DNA from: Eopsaltria australis
Taxonomy: Eukaryota; Chordata; Aves; Passeriformes; Petroicidae
DNA length: 64,000 nt
NCBI GenBank assembly: GCA_034509425.1
Contig: JAVTVJ010000047.1
Span: 558,001-622,000, forward strand
Reading direction: 5' to 3'
Part shown: one piece after another, positions 42,101-54,100 of the stretch
How positions within the stretch are numbered: the first letter of the stretch is position 1
Layout of the letters: each line of letters starts with the position of its first letter
Notes under the pieces: generated by a model
Databases searched by the model: none
What the model saw: only the letters and a program-made list of their open reading frames with translations
What the model was told of the DNA's origin: nothing
Program-made: the position numbers and the translations under genes

Positions 42101-45100
42101 AGCACTATATATGAACATTTTCCCAGTATGAAAAAACAGTCAAGAGTCAATAGTAGGTATAAGCAGGAAAAAACCAAGGGAAAGAAAAACAGAAAAGAGT
42201 TATTTTAACCCACTCTAATTCTTCTTTCTGGCTTTGGTCTCAGCTCCTGCAAAATCACCCATTTCTGAGTTATTCTGTTTGCCAAATAGTCATCCACCTC
42301 TTGAAAATTTCTTATTTTCCTATATTTATCTGCTCACAGTACAATCTTTGAACCTGAATATGTTATGGCTGATACAGTAGTTTCCATGGAAAATTAACTG
42401 GTACCATTCTAAAAATATGAAGTCCCCCTAGAGAAGCCACAGCTGGTAATAAAGGGAATTGTATCTTAATTTTAATATTAAAAACTTAGCATATGACTTA
42501 GCATATGATATTTATTAAATAAGGACTTGAAGAAATACTGCGAAGAGGCATCAAGAAAATTTGGCTCTTGTTCTCTAACCCAAGGAAAGACTAAAACCAA
42601 CTAACTCTAAAAGTAAAGTATCTAACACAAAAGAGACATAAGAGTACAGTGATGATATTGGTTCCTGCTGTTAGAGAGAGAATTCACTCACTGAAGGGTT
42701 AAACTCTTTAGGATTTGAAAACTGGGTAATCTTGGAAGGTGGTGTCCTCTTTAAGCACCAGATCTCCCCGGTCCTGAAAAAATTACCCAAGTTGCTTTTG
42801 TTCGTTTTCAAGATCCCCAATCCAAACCCACAAAACTCAGCAGAATCTACTTTAGTTTCACCAGAAACAAAACATTCAAAGATTAAGTTCCTACTTTTCC
42901 TTAACCTATATCTTTCAAAGCAAGGCAGACTACTTCAGTAAAGGGAATAAAAGGTGTTTATTAATTCATATATGCTTTTTTTAAGTGGTGCTAGTGCTTG
43001 AATCATTGTCTGAACTTTTTGAGACTTGAGACATTGTTTTGATTTGCTTTTTATCTTATTTCAAATTAAACTCTGAAGCAGTCACATTATTAAGTGTGAC
43101 TTCCAGCAAACACTAGCTGATGGACTTTTCCTCTGGGGAGATCCCTTGGACATCCAATCAGCATTTTCAATTAACCTGTGTCATAACTGTCCAAAACACT
43201 TTGATTTATAGGCTGAAGAAACTTCCTCTGTGCTTTAGAAAAGATAAAATTCAAAAGCTATACTTTCAGCATGAGAGATGAGGAACTGAACCATCAACAC
43301 CTATTAATTCAAGCCTTCACCTCAAAGATTTACTTTTGTGACTGACAACATTACTGCAAGAGTACGTGTTGCAAGTCTTGAAACTTAAAGAAGAAAAAGA
43401 AAGCAGAAGCTTATAAACTACTCTCAGCAGGTATCTACTGCATATATCCAAACCTGAAATGTTCCAAAAGCGTGAATTTTCTACAAAATACAATACAAAA
43501 AAAAAAAACCAAAAACTTCTGACTGAAGGAAACAGGAAGACAGGTTATTCAGTATTCCAAAACACACAGACTCTCAGGAGCTAAGCAGTCATCTTAGAAG
43601 AACTTGGAAATAAGTTATGTCAATAAGCAGAGGCTATATGGTTTTGCAGGCCTAAGTAATCCCCACTTTACTAATGAGTCAGCTTAGTAATTGCATTGGC
43701 TAAGAAATATGATTAAAATATCAAAGATGCACAATTGGGTTTAACAGCATCAGAACAGAAAACACATGCAAAAGAAAATATCAGCTGAACAGTTTCTATG
43801 TCTAGTTCTCTTCTGTGAGGAAAAGAATTATCTTTTCTATCATAATAATTGAATTCTTTGAACTTGAGCAAGTAAACCACTTCCGCACACAATCTCATTT
43901 CCCAAAATCTGCAGCTTTGTCCAGTTACAATTAGCATTGCATTTAGTAAATGTGGCAGTTAAAATAAAGGTACAGTTTTTGTACCTGCAACTAAAAAAAG
44001 TGAATCACCATTACTTCATAAAAAAAAAAAAAAAAAACCTGAAAAAAAGTAGCTGCTTCTTTGAAGAAAACAAGACAGAGGCAATGGTATCACTAAGTTC
44101 TACTCAATAGTTACATGTTCTACTAGGTCTGGCTGGATGGGATGGAATTTATTTTTTCCACAGAAATGCGGTGGTGCATTGTCCTCCACACTGTGCCCAG
44201 CTCTCCCCTTCCCAGGCCACTCTGTAGTCCCAGGAATTCCTGTTATGCTTTGGCCTTTGTGCATCAATGAAGTATCCCTTGACTGTAGCAGGAACACTTG
44301 CCAGGCTAAGGTGGGAGTGCACTGTCTGCACTTGGGGCTCCTGGTGCCTGCCATAGTGGGGAACAAAGGCAGAAATAGTCAGCCCCTGGCAGCCTCTGAA
44401 CATTATTCACCTGAACCGCAGCATGAGTGGAACACTACCATTGCTATTGGAATCTTCAAAATTCCAGTGACTGAGCCAGACTGTGGCCAGGATGGAAATT
44501 TACTGATGGCTGCAGCCCAGTACCCCACAAACAGCGGCACTGCGTGAGGCCCTCTGAGCTCTCCCAGCCCACAGTGGGCTGTGCCAGCATCACACTGTGA
44601 GTGGGACCCCTCTCAGAACTCAACAACTCCCCAGGATTAGAGCACTGTCACAGAAAGCTGAAAAGGGGGCCTGGGCTGAAACCCTCCACACCTTGAGGCT
44701 CAATTCCTGATCATTGATAAATTCCAATACATTTGAAGTATTTCACTTAACTCAAGAGGAACTCTTAACAGGCATTTTTTATATATTCACATACATATAT
44801 TTTCATATATTTATATACATCTATCCTTATATATCTCTTTTTGTCCATGTGCATGCACATGTGAATTAAAATACCTTGCAGTAAATACAGTATTAATATT
44901 GCAATCTCAGGTCTATAATTCTCACTGTTTTGTAGTAAATCCTATTGACTCACTATGTAAATGTTAAACTAGTCAATAATTAAGTACTGCTAAAATCTTG
45001 TGATTCATCTTAAAACTGTAAATATGTTCAGACTGCTGCTATATCAGAAGCCATGTAAAAATTTCACCTGTGGTGAACTGATACTTTTACAACCTCATAC

Positions 45101-48100
45101 TAAGATCACCTCTTGCTGGTATCTTGGACAGCGGTTCTTCAGCTGATCCTAATTAATTACAGATGTAATCCTTGAGATGTAAACTGTTGATCAAGTCTGA
45201 GACAAAGACTGGATCTAGCCACACCGAAGCTCCATCAGGAGCTCAGAAAGCAAGGGTCTGCTCAGAACTTTGTGACTCAATGGAAGGGTACCCCTTATCC
45301 TTTTGTGCCTTCATGTAAATCATTCTAAATCAATTTAAACTCAGTTTTCCTTCATGTTTCATTCATGTAGTAAATAACAGAATGAACTCTACCACCAAAC
45401 TTTGTTAAGTCTCATTGTTATGACTTTTATAGATTTATATTAAAATCTTATTCTTTTTGCTAATACCTTAGATGGTGACTCTTGGAGCAACCCTGAACAC
45501 TCCTTAGTGACCAGCAGCCCCTCTGGTGCTGTGCTTTGGATTTCTCTGAAGACTGATAACACACCAGTGTTTTGGCTGTTGCTGAACAGTGCTTGCACAG
45601 CCTCAAATAACTGACATAAGCATGTAAGAAAGAAGGAATTATAGTTGATCATATTTCATCAAATTCTTTTTTCAACCAAATCATATCATTCTTCTTACAT
45701 ACTCCAACCTAGAATATTTACTTGTTCACCTTTGCCAAGCAATTAAATAAAATCACCCTGACTCTAAAATACTTTTGCACATGCCTAAGAATTATTGGAA
45801 AGGTCTGAAGGAAAGGATTCATAGTAATAACTACACTAGTCAAATCACTGGAAGAACCAGCAAGCTGCTAATACTGGAGAACAAGAGGCCTTGAGCAGAG
45901 CAAAAGGTCAGTTCTCTACAACTTACTTGTCTGACCACCTCTCTGCTGTCTATCACAAAAGCAAATCACAGAAAATTAAATTCCTGCTGCCTATTTAGTT
46001 TGTGTTTCCCTTCCCACTCCTATTAATGCTTCCTCTTCACCACAGAAAACGCACTTTCTAATCAATACCTTCTACTATTTTTCATATGCTACTACTTTAG
46101 CATATGAGCTCATCTCACAAGTGGCAAACCTATCCCTGCTGTATTAATTATTCCAGTTTTTAGTCAGCATTTTCTAACATTTCAAGATTGTATTTTATAA
46201 ATTCAATGACTCTTAAGGTATTTTGCAAGATTTTTGCCTAAGAGACCAATTTTACTGCAGTGTGAACTAACATTAGAAAGAAGTAAAAAAGAACCTATCA
46301 TTAGCAATTCTCAAATGTGCTGAGGAGACAGATCAGGTAAGGGATGTTCACCACCTCTGCTTAACTTACTTCTTCTAACTGCCCTTAGCTGGAGGATAAG
46401 ACTCCTTCTCCAAACTAAAGAGATCTGATATAAACCAGTGTTTATACTGTCAAAAAGGAGCTTTTGTTCTATTTAGTCATGAAAAAGACAGCAAATAAAA
46501 ACCAAGTAAAGATGTTCATAGAATACCTAGAGGATGATGTTTTACTGTCAGATAAAATTGGTTTCTTCTCAGGGGTATCGCTTGCATGCTCCTGTTGCAA
46601 CTTCTCTTTTTCATCACTTGGAGCTCTTTTCCAACTTTTGCCATCAATTTGTTCCCTAGTACCTGATGATTTTTTATCAGATTTTAATTTTTCATTGCTA
46701 TCTTCTGTGTGTGTTTTGATCCACAGTGCAGTATCCTCACCGGGTTTCTGGAAACGGCTGCTCAAAGAGCTTTGAGCTGAGTCCTCCTTGAAAGAGGACT
46801 GCTTTAACTTGGAGTCTCTGAGTGCACTGTAAGATGATAAATCATCTTCAGAGGGTTTCAAAAATTTGTGTTTCATGTTGCTTAGAGATGAAATCTTTTC
46901 CTGATTTCGTTTTTCACTGGAGTATTTTTCTGCTTTGGAGCTGTAGCCCCTTAATACAGAGTCCATGCTACTGTGTCCACATTCCCGGTCTGCTCTTGAC
47001 ACATCTCTTTTGTAACCCTTGTCTTCCTGCACCCACCCCTTGCCGCACTTCTCCCTGGAATAGTCTCCAAATGTGTGTCTGTTTCTATCATCTTCATCTC
47101 GTGTCCCCTTTTCAATATGCTGTTCTTTCTTCTCTTTCTCACTTTCTGGATAGTCAGTTTTCTTCCATCTTCCACTTCTATGATAATTTTCCTTTTTGGA
47201 TGCAGCTTTTTCAGCTTCTTCTAACCGTGACTGAAATACATCCACTGACTAAAAGAAAAGAATGAAAAAGTCATACCACTTTTAAGGTCATGGGGTATTG
47301 TGTATGTATTTTAAATTTGCTATAGGATCCTATATATTAAAACCCTTTAACAAGAAAAATTTATAAAAAGCTGGGTAGCTTTAAACCCTTCATCACTTGA
47401 GAGAAGTTTCAGAGGCTGTTTGTTCCTGCTTCTTTGCATATGTCTGGCACTACACATTAAGTACTTGTGCTTGATGTTACTTTTACATGAAAGTAATCTT
47501 TTCCAAGCATCTATTAGTATGAAGAAAATTTAACTGCAGACCCTTACCCCATATCTCTCAGCTACAATTTCCTCAAAATTTCGTTTCTCTCTCTCAGCCT
47601 GCTCCTTCATCCTTTGATACGATTTTCGCAGCCAACTTAAACCAGCATCTTCTACCACTGTAACTAAAGTAGAAAACAATGAGAGGTTGCAGTTTTACAT
47701 CTCAATTAATTATTCCTATTTAACCTTACTCTGTATGTGACATTGAAGCTTCACCTAAACTTATTCTAAAAACTGAAGGAGTGCAAAAGAAAACCAGAAA
47801 TCATATACAAATACAATTACATATTTTTGTAAGTTAATGCTGGTTATACCTCAGCATTATCACTGTTTTAATTTAAGCTTCTCTAGTTTATCATAGAACA
47901 CAAGCAGTTTCCAAGACAGGAGTGGCACAAGAGAAGTTGTGGAGTTTCTTTACAACATTAAAGAACCTCCCTGTTGTTTCCACATTCTGTGTCCATTCAT
48001 GGGCACACCTCTTACGCACAAACAAGTGAATTCCCTTTCTCAGAAACTGAATGAGTAACCAGCTGCTTCTCATGTGAGAAGCTAGCAGTGGTCTTAACGT

Positions 48101-51100
48101 TCTGAACACACCCTCACTAACAGCTGTCAACTCTTACAGATCTCTGATCTCTGTGTCTCCTAAAAGTAGGCATGAGGCTAATGGTTTCTGGGACAGACTG
48201 TCCACAGGGAAATGTTCTCAAAAAGCCACAGACCCCACTCTTCCCTGTTGACAGAATACAAGGACACTTCTTACCACATAACGAATGTTTCATGACATTA
48301 TGAAAAAGGTTTTTATTATTGTGTTTCTTGGAAATGGGCAGGATAACCCCAGGGTAAGGAAAAAAGTAGAAAAGCCACAGAAATAGTATTTTTCACAAAC
48401 TGCATCTGTAATGTATTTCATTTTGATGTGACTCAGACTTCTGTGGGTGAATACTTTAAAACTATAATTTGTGCAATGGAATGAAAGGAACCAAATGAGT
48501 TGACAACAATTTATCTTGTCTTGGTTAAATCATGCTTTTCTTTAATTAGTTCAAAATGGGGAATTTCTGTAAGTATATTGAAGGTCAAACCACTCAAGAT
48601 TAAAACCCAGTGAAGAGAAATTCTGCAAAACAACGTACTATGATACTAACCCAATATTCACTATGGTATATTCATCCACATTTTACTTTATTACATATAT
48701 TATTAAAAATATATATGTTATTCATAATCCTGTCACAACAAAATTAGGAGTAATTTGTTAGCAACACAGAGACTGGAGACAGAAATTTAAGATTATTACT
48801 AAAATTTGCTGTTTACCTTTCTTAACTGAAGCTTCTTCATCCTTCTCTGGTGGCAAACCCGTACCACCATCTTTCCAATAAGGATTGAGTTCTCTCTCAG
48901 ACAGCACAGCCTAAAACAGAAATAATTTTAATGTGTGCATAGCATATGGTTCATATTTTATAGAATATCTGATAAATTTTGAGAGACTTGTGTGTGAAGT
49001 CTCTGTTATATTGTCAATTCATCACCACCTCTTTCATGATCTAAGCATCTGTTGTACACATTGTTTTGGGTACCAACGAAAAAACAGACACTGGTGTAGA
49101 AAACACAAGAGTATAAACCTGCATGGACAACAAGTAGTTGGGTGAGAGAGACTATAAAAATCATACTTTTCTAGGATTAAGAATACATATAAATTGCCAT
49201 TAACCATATAATGCATGCTGACATTCTGGTGATTTAAGATGTCCACATCAATTGGTTCTGCAACAACTCTGAAATCATGGAGAAAAATATTTCAAAAAGA
49301 TTAATCCCTTGTCAAAAGACAATAACCAAGGCACTGCATTCTACTCAAGAGCAGTGATCCAGGTCAGTCTGGCTCCCAGGCACAACACAGATAACTGGAA
49401 AACCTAATACCAGCAAAGAGCCTACTCAGAGATGTGAAGACAAGGAAATACTAGCTAGTGACCAGTAATTATGCTTTCAGATCAGACTACATTGTGTTTA
49501 AGGAGGTGAATGAACAAATGAAGGAGCCATCGACTGTATGTAAACAGAGTTAATTCAGTGACAGCAACCCCTCCTCCAGCCAGACCCTGAGTCACCCATG
49601 TATTCACCAACAACTGAGACATGAAAGGCACATCAACTGCTCTGAGTTCTTTCTTTAGGAAAAAAACAAGCCTCAGCACCCTGCACTTTAACACAGTAAT
49701 TGAAGTAAGCTTTTATCACACGAAACAATGGTGCTCCTTTCACACACCATGGAGAAGGCCACACCAACAGTCTGTTACTAACAGAATTTGGTACTAACAA
49801 AAGTAGCTTTCTCCTTACCTAGAAGATAGTTAAAAGGCTTTTCTCCACAAGCCTGATGTATGAAGCCTTCCAATCAAACAGACCAATTTAAATAAAATCA
49901 TTATCACATTAGGCATTAGTTTTAATAGCAATAAAGACTTACATATTTGAACCAATTCATTAGTTTATTCATCACACAAGATTTAATAAAATGCAGAAAA
50001 AAATTAAGATATTAATTCCTCCTACCTGCTCAAGTTCTTGAGCTTTCTGTCTTTCTAATACTTTTTCTTTGTGTCTTTCACCTTTGACAGCTGCTACTGA
50101 CGTTGTTTTCAATGACATGAAGTTTAAATTCATCCATTCTTCTCTCTTTAAAATAAACACAAAGAATCAGTGTTCAAAATTCCAACAAAAACATGGCTTA
50201 TGTGCCAAACCAGTGCAACTACTGACAAATGTTGCTGACAATAAACAGTAGTTTCTACAAACACACATGAAATACTTCAATGAAAACCAAATATGATTTT
50301 AAGAACCCTAATCTTCCAATTTTTTAATACTTAAACAAATTTCATATCTCCCTGTAATATGAAATACATATTTACAATGGTGTTTACGATACTAGTAAAC
50401 ATGCAGATTGTACAGACCACTAATTATTAGGATATACAAACACTGTACATCTCATTTTGCTAATTTTAATCTCATTATCTCTTACATCTCTTCTAGCATA
50501 TACAAAATCTGCAATCAGTATCTGAGCACAGTTCATACCTCAGATATCCAGGCACTAACTGCAGCCTCAAACTTAACAGTTATACATTTAAATTCTGTGA
50601 ACTGTACCCACAATTACAGCTAGAAAATTGCATTTACAAAATCTAAGATAGACTAAGGAGATTTAAAAATGAGGACTAGTCTAAAGAAAAGCAGCATATT
50701 AAAAGCTAGCTATATCTACTACCTTTATACAGGTAAAACCTGAAGCCTCAAAAGCAAGCAGTGACATACACATTGTAAGTAATTACACTATAAAGGCAAG
50801 TATTTGGAGCAATTTCATAATTCTAGTATAGCAACCAAAATGACCAGATTACATCTATTTTGAAACGTGTCCTTGCAGAAGAATCTCCCTATCTTCAACA
50901 GAGTTCAAGTCTGAGTTGTCAATCTGAACAGATGCCATATGTCACTTTGTTATTTAAAAATGACGTTAGGCAACATGCCAGAGAATTTCAGAGGTGAAAC
51001 ATAACATGCCATTTCTCAGATCTTCCTCTAAGAAAGAGAAGGAACTGAAAAATGATCCATCTTCAAGTGATTCAATAACATCCATGTCCACATCAGCAAG

Positions 51101-54100
51101 CAATGTGGATGTGCACGGGACCTTAGATGGTCATCTGGTCCAAACTCCCACTCAAGTAGGGTCTCCTAGGGCCACTTGCCCACGATCATATCCAGATGGC
51201 TTGTAAATATGTGGAGGGATGGAGATTCCACAACCTCTCCAGATAACCTGTGGCAGTGCCTGATCACCTTGTGGTAAAACAATGTTTCCTGATGTTCAGA
51301 AGGAACATCCTGGAACTCCTGCTCATTTGCCTCTGGTCCTGTCTCTCGGCATCACTGAAAAAAGCCTGACTCTGCCTTCTATTTAGCCTTCAGATTTGTG
51401 GTTTGGAGATTTTTAGTTTTGTTTCTGTCTGTCCTTTTTTTTAAGTAAGTACTCTGGACTAGTCCAAGAATGGTCACATGGAGCACATTAGGTATGCTCT
51501 GAGAACACTTCCTTCTAATTTAGTTTAATCCAACAGGATATGGATTTATGTGCTCCAATACTTCTTCGTTATGTGAGACAAAAAACATAATGTAGGGATG
51601 AAATTCTGTCAAAAGCACATTCTTTATCCAAAACCACACAAGGTTTTGGATAACACATCATACAAAAACAACTCTTAGAAAGAAACAGTTTTGCAGTATA
51701 AATTATCAAGACATTACTTCATACTTTATATTTTTCCAAGGTAGAATTCAGAGACCCTTTTTATTTCTCCTAACAAGATGCACAAATTCAGAATGAAAAA
51801 CAAGGGGACTTTTATCAGGGGAACAAAATTTATACACTAAATTAAAAATCCTTTTCATATGACTAAGGATATCATGGTATATGATTCTAAAATCACCACA
51901 GTTCATTTCAGTATTACTCCATTTTCCAGAAGAAATACTGCTCACTGAGCACAGAATTCACCTAGGAAGATCAAAAGAGGCATTGATGCCATAAATATTA
52001 TTGATAAAAAGTTATACACCTCTCTTTCTTGTATCTGTTCAAGCATCATAGAGGCAAATATTTATTCAATTGTAGAACAGCTACCAAAATAATGTCTAGT
52101 CAAGACCTTGAAGATGATGTCTTCAAGAAAATCAAGCTAACTTGTAAGAGCCTCAAAACCTGATAGAAGGAATTGGTGCTGGGCAACATTAAGAGCAGAG
52201 CCTTTTAAACACTAAGAACTATTAGGCAGAGCAGTCTTCCAGTCGATGAAAAGTAGCATTTACCTAGCTAAACAAAGACATTTGTCTGTAAAGTAGGTTT
52301 TGCTCAACACACTGCAAAAGAGTTCCCAAGAAACCTAAGCATGTCTCACAAGCTGAATTTATCTCTGGAGTAGCTGTGAGCCTGCTCACCTGCAGGGAAG
52401 GCTCTTCTGCAGCATCTGGTTGCTTGCTGATCTTCCAAGACTCTTCTGTGTCATCTGATTGTGACACATTTGACTCAACCCATTCAACTGAAGAATCCTA
52501 AAAAGAGAGTTTAATGTAAAGAATAAAAATAATACATTAACACACTACTTGATAACATGCAATACTTACCAATTATACGGATAATCAAAATTAATGCTGA
52601 TTAGCATTACTAATATAATACTGTCTAATATTTTAAAATACTGATAATAAAACCAGATATTGATATTCCAATAGAAGATTGTTCCTACATGATCAAAACA
52701 TTTTACCATTCTTCATGAGCACATCACAGTATGCAACACTAGCTCATACCAGCAGTTTACCTGCATAACTCTGCTAAAATTAAAACAGTCAGAATAAAAA
52801 CAAAATCAAAACCAATTGGGTTTATGACATTACAAAACCAAAATTTTAAAAAATCCAAATTCATTAGTAAGTATGTTTCACATTTAAAAAGTTAGATCAG
52901 TTACACAGCACAATATAAAGCACGGTACATGCTATTGCCTGCTATTTTTGTATCCAGCTTCCTACACTAGCACTTGCAAACAGCGTACTGAGATTATTCA
53001 CTTGAAGACAATAGGACTACATTGAACAGAGTTCCTTTGCTATTTATATGAACCTGTCTTAGGAGTAACAGACTTTGGATGGAAGTCACAGCCAGGACTG
53101 TGTTGCATCCTAGGCATCCCTGTTGTATCTAAAGGGTTTTGGTGACTCCCATGGAGAACATGGGACATTTGTGCCTTTGATTACTCCCCACACTGGCATT
53201 ATAGTTCATCTTTGGTATCAATCCCTGAAAAATAAATCTCATTATAATGCACATTCCTTCACTCCATAAAAGACTCTCTGAAAATTAAAAATAACAGTGC
53301 CACCTGACTCACACCAAAAATGCTGGATGTTTCCCACAATGTGGCCAGAAAGCAGCACCCAGATTTCAAAAGCAGCCTCTGCACAGTTTTGCCAGAGTGC
53401 CCTTCCATGCGAACGCATGTCCTTACAAATTCAAATGTACAAGTCCTTCAGACCCATGTACAACACCTATGTTGTTGGGAGTGTCCATGGTTGGACCTCT
53501 GTGGAAAAAGGCAGAAGTAACTGATGCTTAACATCAAAGTCAGGTATTTGCAATTTTAGACACATCTTTCTATCATATACAGATTACAGGGCACCTAAAA
53601 AATTTCCCTCTCTATACCAGAATGAGGATTTTATTTTTCATTTTCTCTATGCTGAAAAACTATAAACACTAGTTCCTATTGAGTGAATTCAATATTATAG
53701 AATTCACAAGCACTCACATAACAGCCTATTTTAAATTGAATAAATATTCAGTATATTAAAACTGACAAATTTTGCCACCATCTTTCCCAACAGACAGTTA
53801 TAAGAATGAGCCTTAATTTTACTAACCATGCATACCCACAGGGATTAAAATGGATCAAGTTTTAAGACTGTAATTTGAATTATTTTAAAATTTCTTACTT
53901 ACCGAAGAACTATCAAGTAAGTCATCCTTCTTTTCAGATTTTTGTTTCTTACTTTTCTTCTTTTCTTTCTTGGCTTTTTTGGAATGTTTATCTTTTTTCT
54001 TTTTTTTCTGCACAGAATGCTCCTACAAGTAAATGTTTGTAAATAAAATCCAGTAAACCGAATCACCCATATACAAAAAAATAAAACCTACTTACCAAAC

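Larger units (their letters stand above)
41862..46526 (-). other. CWF19L2 intron 8
   Basis: This is a 4665-base phase 2 intron. It contains the GC-rich block at 44.1-44.7 kb, an AT-rich TATATA stretch at 44780-44835, and the LTR fragment with the candidate cassette exon. Confidence 0.8.

Noticed and set aside
45467..45610. The more protein-like alternative frame of the candidate cassette exon ([13 protein letters not shown]...)
   Set aside because: It would need phase 0 neighbours, while exons 8 and 9 meet in phase 2. The DNA is LTR-like, so the protein-like look is probably chance.
46822..47265. 147-codon plus-strand open frame
   Set aside because: It is the antisense shadow of the large exon 8, whose composition leaves the opposite strand free of stops.
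50994..51206. 70-codon plus-strand Ser/Lys-rich frame
   Set aside because: It runs into antisense CR1 sequence and has no exon-like boundaries.
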